Source of the DNA: Sphingobium sp. OAS761
GTDB taxonomy: Bacteria > Pseudomonadota > Alphaproteobacteria > Sphingomonadales > Sphingomonadaceae
Reading direction: 5' to 3'
Assembly (NCBI RefSeq): GCF_024168485.1
Contig: NZ_JALJVY010000002.1
Location: forward strand, 124,001-188,000
Length of the DNA stretch: 64,000 nt
The position numbers and the translations under genes are program-made. The notes beneath the pieces are model-generated. The model was given only the letters and a program-made list of their open reading frames with translations, did not search any database and had not been told where the DNA came from. Shown piece after piece: positions 54,027 to 62,471 of this stretch (position 1 is its first letter; every line of letters begins with the position of its first letter).

Positions 54027-55022
54027 CTAGGCGCATTCGACAGTGATATGCGCCATTCCCGGCAACGCCCGGATGCGAGCCCGAACCTTACCGCTGTCGG
54101 CACCGGGCGCCAGGCTCACTATGGCGGCATGGGCATGCGGTCCGATCCGCCATACGTGCAGGTCGCGAATGGTCGCGCCCTCATTTTCGGCAAGGGCGCG
54201 TATTCGCGCCATCAACGCCGGCTCGGCGGTATCGAGCAGGATCGCCGCCGTGTCCGCCATCAGGCCCCAGGCCCAGCGCGCTATGACGACCGCGCCGAGC
54301 AACCCGACCGCCGGGTCGAGCCACGACCAGCCCATATAGCGGCCGGCCAGCAGAGCAGCGATCGCCAGCACGGATGTCAGCGCATCCGTGAGCACATGGA
54401 CATAGGCCGCGCGCAGATTATTGTCGGTATGGCCATGCGCGTGGGCATGCGCGCCATGGCCATGATCATGGCTGTGATCATGGCCCAGCATGAAGGCGCT
54501 CACGATGTTGATGATCAGGCCGATAACGGCGACGAGGGTCGCCTCGCCAAAGGCCACGCGGACAGGATCGAAGAAGCGCATCACCGATTCGACCGCGATG
54601 AACAGCGCGGTGACCAGCAACAGCAACGCCGAAGCGAAGCCCGACAAGTCCCCCACCTTGCCGGTGCCGAACGTGAAGCGCGGATTGCGGGCATGCCTGC
54701 GGGCATACCCATAGGCGGCGGCCGCGACCGCCAGAGCGCCTGCGTGGGTCGCCATGTGGAAGCCGTCTGCCAGCAGGGCCATGGAACCGGTCAGCCAGCC
54801 GAAGGCGATTTCCACGACCATCGTCGCGGCCGTCAGCCATACCACCCACAATGTGCGGCGGGCATTGCTGTCATGTCCGGCCGACAGGTAGATATGATCG
54901 AAATAATGGCTTTCCTCACCGTCGTCATCGACGGGATGCGGCGCCGCGTCGGGCACGGACGCGCCCATGTCGTGGTCGTGGACGTGGTCGTGGCCACTAT
55001 GGTCATGATCGTGCATCGTCAT
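54027..55022 (-). CDS. dmeF: Cation diffusion facilitator DmeF-like (Co/Ni/Zn efflux)
   Basis: 331 residues. The N-terminus is His-rich (D-H-D-H-S-G-H-D-H), and a second His cluster sits in the loop between helices IV and V (H-D-H-S-H-D-H-G-H). Six transmembrane helices are present with the transport site H-x-x-x-D (A-D-G-F-H-M-A-T-H and L-T-D-A-L-T). A cytoplasmic C-terminal domain includes L-H-V-W-R-I-G. It exports divalent metal against protons. Coupled by ATGA to dmeR, its likely repressor. Confidence 0.93.
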   Translation of the reverse strand: MTMHDHDHSGHDHVHDHDMGASVPDAAPHPVDDDGEESHYFDHIYLSAGHDSNARRTLWVVWLTAATMVVEIAFGWLTGSMALLADGFHMATHAGALAVAAAAYGYARRHARNPRFTFGTGKVGDLSGFASALLLLVTALFIAVESVMRFFDPVRVAFGEATLVAVIGLIINIVSAFMLGHDHSHDHGHGAHAHAHGHTDNNLRAAYVHVLTDALTSVLAIAALLAGRYMGWSWLDPAVGLLGAVVIARWAWGLMADTAAILLDTAEPALMARIRALAENEGATIRDLHVWRIGPHAHAAIVSLAPGADSGKVRARIRALPGMAHITVECA

Positions 55023-55291
55023 TTCCCGTAGCGACGAATGAGCGCCAGCATTTCCTCGGTAGCAGCGGTGCGCTGTGCGTCCGACAGGCCGGGCCGCGCG
55101 ACATGATCGCGCATATGCTGTTCGATCAGTTCCTCCATCAGGCTGCCGACCGCGCCCCGCACCGAGGCGACGAGTTGCAACGTCTCCGAACAGTCCGCCT
55201 CGCCCGAAAGCTGACGCTCCACGGCGGCCACCTGCCCGGCGATCCGCCGGACACGCGCCAGCAACTTGTCTCGATTGACCACCACATGCAT
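55019..55291 (-). CDS. dmeR: RcnR/DmeR-family metal-responsive repressor
   Basis: 90 residues, all helical, CsoR/RcnR superfamily. Likely metal ligands are His2, Cys34 (E-A-D-C-S-E-T), His59 and His63 (E-Q-H-M-R-D-H), the same pattern as E. coli RcnR (His3, Cys35, His60, His64) shifted by one. R-V-R-R-I-A-G-Q-V is the usual N-terminal signature. It would release DNA on binding Co or Ni and derepress itself and dmeF. Confidence 0.92.
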   Translation of the reverse strand: MHVVVNRDKLLARVRRIAGQVAAVERQLSGEADCSETLQLVASVRGAVGSLMEELIEQHMRDHVARPGLSDAQRTAATEEMLALIRRYGK

Positions 55292-55293
55292 AA

Positions 55294-55307
55294 TATACCC
55301 CCCTATA
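55294..55307 (-). promoter_or_regulatory. Likely DmeR operator: TATA-C6-TATA
   Basis: TATACCCCCCTATA, that is TATA-GGGGGG-TATA on the dmeR strand, begins 2 bp before the dmeR start codon. A G/C-tract flanked by AT inverted repeats is the known RcnR/CsoR-type operator architecture. It also overlaps the likely promoter/start region, so binding would block transcription of dmeR-dmeF. Confidence 0.75.
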
Positions 55308-55381
55308 CTATCCTGGTCGATGTTGCAAGGCTTCCCCTTTGGCCCATGGTCATGCGTCGCGCCGTCCCCTAACAGGACAGG

Positions 55382-56533
55382 ATGAATGGCGAGATGGAAT
55401 GCGACCTGGCAATCGTCGGCGGCGGCTTGGCCGGCGGCCTTCTGGCCCATGCCTTCGCCGTGTTGCGGCCGGAGGTGCGGCTGATGCTGATCGAAAGCGG
55501 ACCGCAAGCCGGCGGCAACCATCTCTGGTCCTTCTTCGACGGCGACGTCGCCGACAGCGACAGATGGCTGGTCGATCCGTTCATCACCCACCGATGGCCG
55601 CAGGGGCATGACGTGCGCTTCCCCGGTTTCGAACGGACCCTCGATTGCGGGTATCAGAGCATCGAATCGGGTCGGTTCCACGCCACTCTCGCCGCCCTTC
55701 TGGGTCCGCGCCTGCTCACCGGAGCATCCGCGGCCGTCATCGCACCTGATCAGGTCACCCTGGCCGACGGGCGCGTCATCCGGGCCGGGGCCGTGATCGA
55801 CGCCAGGGGGGCGGTCGATCTGTCCGCCCTGCGATGCGGGTGGCAGAAATTCGTCGGCCACAGCCTGCACCTCGACGCGCCGCACGGCGTGGACCGCCCC
55901 GTCATCATGGACGCGACCGTGGACCAGGTGGATGGCTACCGCTTCGTCTATCTCCTTCCCCGCGACGACCGGACAATCTTCATCGAGGACACATATTATA
56001 GCGACACGCCCGACCTGGACGTCCCTGCCATCGCGGCCCGCATCGCGGCCTATGCCGCGGCACGGGGCTGGGACGGGACGATCGTCCATCGCGAACAGGG
56101 CGTTCTGCCGGTGGTCCATGGCGGTGCCTTCGACCGCTTCTGGCCGGCGGACGACCCGATAGCGCGTGCGGGCGTGCGCGCCGGCCTGTTTCAGCCGATG
56201 ACCGGTTATTCCCTGCCCGATGCCGTGCGGTTCGCCCTGTGGCTGGCGGGACGGCCGCTCGACGATCTGCCCGCCGCCACGCGCGCCCATGCCAGGACCT
56301 GCTGGCGGCATGGCGGCTATTACCGGTTGCTGGGCCGGATGCTGTTCGGCGCGGCGCGGCCGCCGCTGCGCTGGCGCATCTTCGCCCGCTTCTACCGCCT
56401 TCCCGCGCCGCTCATCCAACGCTTCTATTCCGGTCGCTCCACCATCGTCGACCGCATCCGCATCTTGTGCGGACGCCCGCCCGTGCCCATAAGGAGCGCC
56501 ATGCGCGCATTGCTGGACCCTTCGTTCCGATGA
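55382..56533 (+). CDS. crtY: Lycopene beta-cyclase CrtY
   Basis: 383 residues, typical length. The Rossmann motif A-I-V-G-G-G-L-A-G-G-L-L opens the protein, followed by G-N-H-L-W-S-F-F, F-V-G-H (quinone/FAD region) and the catalytic-loop motif F-I-E-D-T-Y-Y-S. P-M-T-G-Y-S-L-P-D-A-V-R is near the C-terminus. It forms beta-rings at both ends of lycopene to give beta-carotene. It overlaps crtI by 4 nt. Confidence 0.97.
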   Translation: MNGEMECDLAIVGGGLAGGLLAHAFAVLRPEVRLMLIESGPQAGGNHLWSFFDGDVADSDRWLVDPFITHRWPQGHDVRFPGFERTLDCGYQSIESGRFHATLAALLGPRLLTGASAAVIAPDQVTLADGRVIRAGAVIDARGAVDLSALRCGWQKFVGHSLHLDAPHGVDRPVIMDATVDQVDGYRFVYLLPRDDRTIFIEDTYYSDTPDLDVPAIAARIAAYAAARGWDGTIVHREQGVLPVVHGGAFDRFWPADDPIARAGVRAGLFQPMTGYSLPDAVRFALWLAGRPLDDLPAATRAHARTCWRHGGYYRLLGRMLFGAARPPLRWRIFARFYRLPAPLIQRFYSGRSTIVDRIRILCGRPPVPIRSAMRALLDPSFR

Positions 56534-58011
56534 ACCGGAAAGCCATTGTCATCGGCGCAGGCTTTGGCGGCCTCGCGCTCGCCATCCGCCTGCAATCGGC
56601 CGGCATCGACACGACCCTGGTGGAAGCCCGCGATCGCCCCGGCGGCCGCGCCTATATGTGGGAAAGGGACGGGTTCACGTTCGACGCCGGGCCGACCGTC
56701 GTCACCGATCCGGACTGCCTCGCCGAACTGTGGCGCCTGTCCGGCCACGACATGGCGCAGGATGTGACGCTGATGCCGGTCATGCCCTTCTACCGCCTCA
56801 ACTGGCGAGACGGCACGAATTTCGACTATTCCAACGACGAAGCGGCGTTGCGCGCGGAAATCGCCAAATTGGATCCGGCCGATGTCGCGGGCTACGAACG
56901 CTTCCTCGATTATTCGGCGGGCGTGTTCGAGGAGGGGTATCGCAAGCTGGGCGCCGTCCCGTTCCTCGATTTCGCGTCCATGATCCGCGCAGCGCCCGCG
57001 CTGGCGAAGCATCAGGCGTGGCGTTCGGTCTATTCGATGGTCTCGTCCTTCGTGAAAAGCGAAAAACTGCGCGAGGCCCTGAGTTTCCACACGCTCCTCG
57101 TCGGCGGCAATCCGATGAAGACCAGCGCGATCTACGCCCTGATCCATAAGCTGGAAAAGGATGGCGGCGTCTGGTTCGCCAAGGGCGGCACCAATCGGCT
57201 GGTGCAGGGGATGGCGGCGCATTTCGAACGGCTGGGCGGCACGCTGCGGCTGGGCGATGCCGTCACCCGGATCGAAACCTATGGCGACAAGGCGACGGCC
57301 GTGCACACCGCGTCCGGCTGGCGCGGGGAGGCCGACGCGATCGCCAGCAACGCCGACCTGATGCACAGCTATCGCGACCTGCTGGGCCATCACCCCAGGG
57401 GGGAAAAGCAGGCGCAGGGCCTGGCGCGCAAGCGCTGGTCGCCCAGCCTGTTCGTCCTGCATTTCGGCATCAAGGGCAGCTGGCCCGGCATCCCGCACCA
57501 CATGATCCTGTTCGGTCCGCGCTACGAGGGGTTGCTGACCGACATCTACGACCATGGCGTTCTACCGCAGGATTTCTCCCTCTATCTGCACCATCCGACC
57601 GTTACCGACCCGTCGATGGCGCCGGAGGGGCATTCGACTTTCTATGCGCTGGCCCCGGTGCCGCACCTGGGCAAGCTGCCGATCGACTGGGACCAGTTCG
57701 GCGCAGCCTATGCCGAACGCATATTGGACGAAATCCAGCATCGCCTGATACCCGACATCCGTTCGCGGATCGTGACGCGGTTTCACTATACGCCGCGCGA
57801 TTTCGGCCGTGACCTCCATGCCCATCTGGGCAGCGCCTTCAGCCTGGAGCCGCTGCTGACCCAGAGCGCCTGGTTCCGTGCGCACAATCGCGACGATGTG
57901 ATCCCCAACCTGTATCTGGTCGGGGCCGGCACGCATCCGGGCGCGGGCATCCCCGGCGTGGTGGGCAGCGCCAAGGCGACGGCAACGCTGATGATAGAGG
58001 ATCTGGTCTGA
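56530..58011 (+). CDS. crtI: Phytoene desaturase CrtI
   Basis: 493 residues. It shows FAD-binding V-I-G-A-G-F-G-G-L-A-L-A, D-R-P-G-G-R-A-Y, and D-A-G-P-T-V-V-T-D-P, ending with the flavin-containing motif L-V-G-A-G-T-H-P-G-A-G-I-P-G-V. It converts phytoene to lycopene in four desaturation steps. It is co-translated with crtY through the ATGA overlap and followed by the LOG-type gene after 4 nt. Confidence 0.98.
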   Translation: MNRKAIVIGAGFGGLALAIRLQSAGIDTTLVEARDRPGGRAYMWERDGFTFDAGPTVVTDPDCLAELWRLSGHDMAQDVTLMPVMPFYRLNWRDGTNFDYSNDEAALRAEIAKLDPADVAGYERFLDYSAGVFEEGYRKLGAVPFLDFASMIRAAPALAKHQAWRSVYSMVSSFVKSEKLREALSFHTLLVGGNPMKTSAIYALIHKLEKDGGVWFAKGGTNRLVQGMAAHFERLGGTLRLGDAVTRIETYGDKATAVHTASGWRGEADAIASNADLMHSYRDLLGHHPRGEKQAQGLARKRWSPSLFVLHFGIKGSWPGIPHHMILFGPRYEGLLTDIYDHGVLPQDFSLYLHHPTVTDPSMAPEGHSTFYALAPVPHLGKLPIDWDQFGAAYAERILDEIQHRLIPDIRSRIVTRFHYTPRDFGRDLHAHLGSAFSLEPLLTQSAWFRAHNRDDVIPNLYLVGAGTHPGAGIPGVVGSAKATATLMIEDLV

Positions 58012-58015
58012 CCCC

Positions 58016-58597
58016 ATGACGAAACTGGCCGTCTATTGCGGATCGGCGACCCCCGCCGACCTGACCTATATCGACGCCGCGCGCCATGTCGGGCGCACCC
58101 TGGCGCAGCGCGGCATCGGCGTCGTCTACGGTGGCGGGCGCCTTGGCCTGATGGGCGCCGTCGCGGACGCGGCGCTGGAGGCGGGGGGCGAGGTAATCGG
58201 CGTCATCCCCGAAGCGTTGGTCGGCGCGGAGGTCGCGCATCGCGGCTGCACCCGGTTGCACGTCGTCCAGACGATGCATCAGCGCAAGCAGCTGTTTACC
58301 GACCTGTCCGACGGCTTCGTTACCCTGCCGGGTGGCGTCGGAACGATGGACGAGCTGTGGGAAGCGATCAGTTGGTCCCAACTTGGCTATCATGACAAGC
58401 CGGTCGGCCTGCTGAACGTCGCCGGCTTTTACGACCAGTTGATCGCGTTCAACCGGCACATGGCGGACACGGGCTTCATCCGGCCGCAGCATCGCGGCAT
58501 ATTGATCCATGACGACAGCATAGAGGGACTGCTCGACGCGATGGCCGCCTATCGGCCGCATGAGACGATATTCGCGATGAAGGCATCGCGGCTGTAG
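58016..58597 (+). CDS. LOG-family protein (cytokinin riboside 5'-phosphate phosphoribohydrolase-like)
   Basis: 193 residues. The Rossmann-like fold has V-Y-C-G-S-A, V-Y-G-G-G-R-L-G-L-M-G and the catalytic P-G-G-V-G-T-M-D-E (P-G-G-x-G-T-x-x-E). In plants and some bacteria such enzymes release free nucleobases from nucleoside monophosphates. It is embedded between crtI and crtB without a known carotenoid role, probably riding on the operon or serving AMP hydrolysis. Confidence 0.93.
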   Translation: MTKLAVYCGSATPADLTYIDAARHVGRTLAQRGIGVVYGGGRLGLMGAVADAALEAGGEVIGVIPEALVGAEVAHRGCTRLHVVQTMHQRKQLFTDLSDGFVTLPGGVGTMDELWEAISWSQLGYHDKPVGLLNVAGFYDQLIAFNRHMADTGFIRPQHRGILIHDDSIEGLLDAMAAYRPHETIFAMKASRL

Positions 58598-58651
58598 CGG
58601 ATCGCGACGGCAGTGGATGACTTTCGACGTAACGCGGGGCATGTCGGAACG

Positions 58652-59605
58652 ATGTCGCCCGTGATGCCAGACCGCCCCGCCCTTGTCGCCCATGCCCGCA
58701 ATGCCATAGCGCGCGGTTCCAAATCCTTTGCCATGGCATCGACCCTTTTCGACCGCGTGACGCGCGAGCGGGCCTGGCTGCTCTATGCCTGGTGCCGCAA
58801 ATGCGACGACATCGCCGACGGGCAGGATCATGGCGGCGCTCTCAATCCGGCGGGCGACGCGCAGGCGCGGCTGTCGTCGATGCGCGTGCTGACCGCGACC
58901 GCCCTGCGCGGCGAGCCGACCGGCGACCCGGCCTTCGACGGCTTCGGCCTCGTCATGCGCGAATGCCGCATTCCCGAGCAATATGCCCAGGACCTGATCG
59001 AGGGTTTCGCACTCGACGCCCGCGACTGGCGTCCGCGCAGCGAAGCCGACATGCTGCGTTATTGCTATCATGTCGCCGGCGCGGTCGGGTGCATGATGGC
59101 GGTGCTGATGGGCGTCGATCCGGCGGACGAGGCGACGCTCGACCGGGCTTGCGACCTCGGCCTCGCCTTCCAGCTCGCCAACATCGCGCGCGACATCAGC
59201 GAGGACGAAGCTGCCGACCGATGCTATCTGCCGGTCGAATGGCTGGTCGAGATGGATATACCGCCGGGCGAGCATATGAAGCCATGGGCCCGTCCCCGCC
59301 TGGCCATCCTGTCCCGGCGGCTGGCCGACATGGCCGCAGCCTACGAGGCCAGTGCACGCCACGGCACTGGGGCCCTGCCCCCGCGCGCCGCATGGGCGGT
59401 GCTGGCGGCAGCAGGCATCTACGGCGACATCGCCCGCGAAGTCGGGCGTCGGGGGGAAAAGGCCTGGGACCGCCGCGTCGTCACGCCCAGGCGGGAAAAG
59501 CTTGGCTGGGTCGTGCGCGCGGGCGCTCAGGTGCCGGGCCGGGCACGCCGCTGGCCTTCGGGTCAGGGTCGGCCGGCTTCGCTATGGAAGCGTCCGGGTC
59601 GCTGA
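58652..59605 (+). CDS. crtB: Phytoene synthase CrtB
   Basis: 317 residues from ATG 58652; GTG 58613 is an alternative. It has A-R-G-S-K-S-F-A near the start. The two Asp-rich motifs are C-D-D-I-A-D and N-I-A-R-D-I-S-E-D, with Y-C-Y-H-V-A-G-A-V-G between, and Y-L-P after the second. It condenses two geranylgeranyl diphosphates into phytoene, the first committed step. It completes the pathway with crtI and crtY. crtE and crtZ are not in the window. Confidence 0.96.
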   Translation: MSPVMPDRPALVAHARNAIARGSKSFAMASTLFDRVTRERAWLLYAWCRKCDDIADGQDHGGALNPAGDAQARLSSMRVLTATALRGEPTGDPAFDGFGLVMRECRIPEQYAQDLIEGFALDARDWRPRSEADMLRYCYHVAGAVGCMMAVLMGVDPADEATLDRACDLGLAFQLANIARDISEDEAADRCYLPVEWLVEMDIPPGEHMKPWARPRLAILSRRLADMAAAYEASARHGTGALPPRAAWAVLAAAGIYGDIAREVGRRGEKAWDRRVVTPRREKLGWVVRAGAQVPGRARRWPSGQGRPASLWKRPGR

Positions 59606-59999
59606 CGCGCCATCCCGACCGGCATTCCGCAACTATGCAAATCCTGTAAAGTTCACACGGTCGTGGCCGACGCGAAAGCGCGGGGACGGACCTGTGGCGT
59701 CGATTTCGCAATAGGAGATTTTTTGCGAAGTCGGCCCGTGCCGGCGCGAATTGCGGCACGGGCAAAACAAGCCGGCAATGAGAAAGAACGGCAGCGATAC
59801 TATCATGACGCCGCACCTGTAGGACAGGCCATCGTCCCGCGCCGTCCGGCGGCCCGACCATGGACCGATACCTTCGCCGGCATGGGAGCACCGACCAAAA
59901 AAAAGGCCGATGCTTTCGCACCGGCCCCAGGCATGTTCGCAGGAGGAACATCGGCAGGCGGGCGGCCCTTTCCCATCGGGCGGGCCGCCCTGCCAAATC
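59606..59999. other. Gene-free spacer with a GC-rich hairpin after amt
   Basis: About 390 bp between crtB and the amt stop without a gene I can support; the short frames here lack start signals. GGGCGGCCC (59960-59968) pairs with GGGCCGCCC (59982-59990) just beyond the amt stop on the minus strand and is probably its transcription end. T-runs are absent. Confidence 0.55.
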
Positions 60000-61334
60000 T
60001 TACATATTGTAGGCGCGCTCGCCGTGCTCGCCGAGGTCCAGGCCTTCCAGTTCGACTTCCTGGCTGACCCGCAGGCCGGTCAGGGCCTTGGCGACGAAGA
60101 TGGCGATGGCGGTGCCGATCGATGCCCAGACGATGGTCGCGACGACCGCTTCGATCTGGATGACGAGCTGCGCACCGATGCCGACCGAACCGTCGCCGGG
60201 ACCGCCGAACATCGGGGCATAGACGATACCGGTGCCGATCGCGCCGACCATGCCGCCGATGCCGTGGATGCCGAAGGCGTCCAGGCTGTCGTCATAGCCG
60301 AGCTTGGGCTTGAGCAGGGTCACGGCGTAGAAGCAGATGACCGAGGCAACCGCGCCCAGGATGATCGCGCCGAACGGACCGGAATTGCCCGCAGCCGGCG
60401 TGACGGCGACCAGACCGGCGATGATACCCGAGCAGAAGCCCAGGGCCGAACCCTTGTGGCCGTTCAGACGCTCGGCGAGCATCCAGAACAGACCGGCCGA
60501 CGCGGTGGCGACGAAGGTGTTGATCATCGCAAGAGCGGCCGAACCATTGGCTTCCAGCGCCGAACCGGCGTTGAAGCCGAACCAGCCGACCCACAGCAGG
60601 CCGGTGCCCACGGCGGTCAGCGTCAGGCTGTGCGGCGGCATGGGTTCCTTGGGGAAACCGATGCGCTTGCCAAGGATGAGGCAGGCCACCAGCGCGGAAA
60701 CGCCCGCGTTGATGTGCACCACGGTGCCGCCCGCGAAGTCCAGGGCGCCCAAGCCGAAGAAATAGCCGTTGCCCGCCCACACCATGTGCGCGACCGGGAA
60801 ATAGACCAGCGTCAGCCAGACGAGCGCGAAGACCATGACGGCGGAAAATTTCATCCGCTCGACCACGGAACCGAGCACCAGCGCCACGGTAATCGCCGCG
60901 AACGTCATCTGGAAGCAGATGAAGACATATTCGGGGATCACGACGCCGTCGGTGAAGGTCGCCGCCGTGCTGTCGGGCGTGACACCCGCGAGGAACAGCT
61001 TGCCGAAGCCCGAGATGATCGCGTTGCCGCCGTCACCGAACGCCATGGTGTAGCCGTAGATCACCCAGATCAGCATGGCGAAAGCCGCCACGGCGCCGAT
61101 CTGCGTCATCACCGACAGCATGTTCTTGGTGCGGGCCAGGCCGCCGTAGAACAGGGCGAGGCCGGGGAGGATCATCGCCAGGACGAGGATGGTCGACACC
61201 ATCATCCAGGCCGTATCGCCCTTGTCGGGCGTGGGTGCGGCGGCGGCCGCATCCTGTGCCCAGGCGGGCAAAGCGGCGAAGAGCGACAGGGCACCAGCCC
61301 CCGCCACGCCGCCGAGTTTCTTGAAAAAGGTCAT
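60000..61334 (-). CDS. amt: Ammonium transporter Amt
   Basis: 444 residues from ATG 61334, with AAGGGGGG upstream. The signal peptide is cleaved near P-A-W-A-Q, then about eleven membrane helices. It includes the Amt motif D-F-A-G-G-T-V-V-H, W-F-G-F-N-A-G-S and the second His of the pore in F-G-I-H-G-I-G-G. It imports ammonium. It follows glnK by 13 nt; the PII protein plugs the channel when nitrogen is ample. Confidence 0.97.
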   Translation of the reverse strand: MTFFKKLGGVAGAGALSLFAALPAWAQDAAAAAPTPDKGDTAWMMVSTILVLAMILPGLALFYGGLARTKNMLSVMTQIGAVAAFAMLIWVIYGYTMAFGDGGNAIISGFGKLFLAGVTPDSTAATFTDGVVIPEYVFICFQMTFAAITVALVLGSVVERMKFSAVMVFALVWLTLVYFPVAHMVWAGNGYFFGLGALDFAGGTVVHINAGVSALVACLILGKRIGFPKEPMPPHSLTLTAVGTGLLWVGWFGFNAGSALEANGSAALAMINTFVATASAGLFWMLAERLNGHKGSALGFCSGIIAGLVAVTPAAGNSGPFGAIILGAVASVICFYAVTLLKPKLGYDDSLDAFGIHGIGGMVGAIGTGIVYAPMFGGPGDGSVGIGAQLVIQIEAVVATIVWASIGTAIAIFVAKALTGLRVSQEVELEGLDLGEHGERAYNM

Positions 61335-61347
61335 TATTCCCCCCTTC

Positions 61348-61686
61348 TTACAGCGCGGTTTCGCCGGTTTCGCCGGTGCGGATACGCACGGCCTGACCGA
61401 CATCGAGGACAAAGATCTTGCCATCGCCGATGGCGCCCGAATTGGCGGCCGCCTGGGTCGCTTCCACGACGCGCGGCGCGAGGTCGTCGTCGCAGACCAC
61501 CTCGATCTTGATCTTCGGAACCATGTTGGTCGAATATTCGGCGCCGCGGTAGATTTCGGTCTGGCCCTTCTGGCGACCAAAGCCCTTCACTTCGCTGACC
61601 GTCATGCCGGCGATGCCGAGCGAGGACAGTGCCTCGCGGACATCGTCAAGCTTGAACGGCTTGATGATAGCCATGACAAGTTTCAT
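61348..61686 (-). CDS. glnK: Nitrogen regulatory protein PII (GlnK)
   Basis: 112 residues, standard length. Tyr51 lies in the T-loop (Y-R-G-A-E-Y), the uridylylation site. K-G-F-G-R-Q-K-G is in the ATP-binding B-loop region, and I-G-D-G-K-I-F-V and R-I-R-T-G-E are in the C-terminal region. It senses 2-oxoglutarate, ATP and ADP, and adjacency to amt identifies it as the GlnK type. Confidence 0.97.
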   Translation of the reverse strand: MKLVMAIIKPFKLDDVREALSSLGIAGMTVSEVKGFGRQKGQTEIYRGAEYSTNMVPKIKIEVVCDDDLAPRVVEATQAAANSGAIGDGKIFVLDVGQAVRIRTGETGETAL

Positions 61687-61840
61687 GTCGCCCCCTTTAC
61701 TGGTGTGCGGACGACTACCAGCAAGAGGCGTGCCAAATTGCTAAAGACGGGTTGATGCGGGCTTTGTGCACGCTGCGCCGAAAGACGCAGCCAAATTTTT
61801 GGGCAGCGCCGTGCATTTGCACATTTTTTGGGCAGCAATT

Positions 61841-62416
61841 CTACCAACCGGCGCCAGCAGCAACCGCCTCCGCCTCTTCAGGCAAGGTCTGGCGGCCGAG
61901 AATGGCGTTGCGATGGGGGAAACGACCGAAGCGGGCAATGGTTGCATGATGTTCGCGGGCGAATTTCAGGGATTCGGAATCGCCCGCGCCCGTGAACAAT
62001 TGAACGGAGAGGGCCTGGTCCTCCAGCGCCTCGCTGTGCATGAACGGCATGTAGAAGAAAGGCCGTCCCGCCCCGCCGATCTGCACGTCATAGCCCTGCG
62101 CGACCGAACCGCGCGCGATGGCCCGCGCAAGATCGTCCGTAGCAAAGGCATCCGCCGTTCCCCGGAACATGTTGCGCGGCAACTGGTCGAACAGCAATAT
62201 GGCGGCGAGCGCGTCGTCCGCACGGTCGAGGAAGCTTTCGGCCGGCCGGTTGCGCTTTTCCTGCCAGTCGCCGCGGAACCGGTCGACGCAAACCGCGTCG
62301 ATCGCGGGATCATGGCTCCACCATCCCGCCTCCCCGACCTCGTTGAACCAGAAATCGAGAAGTGCCGCCGCCCAGTCGGCGGTCACGGCGTCATGACTGT
62401 CGGTCAGCATGTTCAT
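61841..62416 (-). CDS. DUF924-family protein
   Basis: 191 residues from ATG 62416; the frame is open to ATG 62458. It has L-L-D-F-W-F, F-D-Q-L-P-R-N-M-F-R-G and F-F-Y-M-P-F-M-H-S-E, the marks of DUF924 (TPR-like helical fold of unknown function). R-F-G-R-F-P-H-R-N-A-I-L-G-R is the conserved C-terminal block. Soluble and cytosolic. It follows tldD on the same strand. Confidence 0.88.
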   Translation of the reverse strand: MNMLTDSHDAVTADWAAALLDFWFNEVGEAGWWSHDPAIDAVCVDRFRGDWQEKRNRPAESFLDRADDALAAILLFDQLPRNMFRGTADAFATDDLARAIARGSVAQGYDVQIGGAGRPFFYMPFMHSEALEDQALSVQLFTGAGDSESLKFAREHHATIARFGRFPHRNAILGRQTLPEEAEAVAAGAGW

Positions 62417-62471
62417 GGAACGAGAATGACCGGGCGTAGGATGGGTTCCTCCGCTCATGCCGACAAATGGC

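Noticed and set aside
55019-56419. 466-codon minus-strand frame extending dmeR upstream
   Set aside because: The extra part is antisense to crtY; the RcnR family start and operator place the true start at 55291.
59910-61511. 533-codon plus-strand frame opposite amt
   Set aside because: It is antisense to the clearly identified ammonium transporter and glnK junction; composition (His/Asp/Gln-rich, no fold) is typical of a GC-rich shadow frame.
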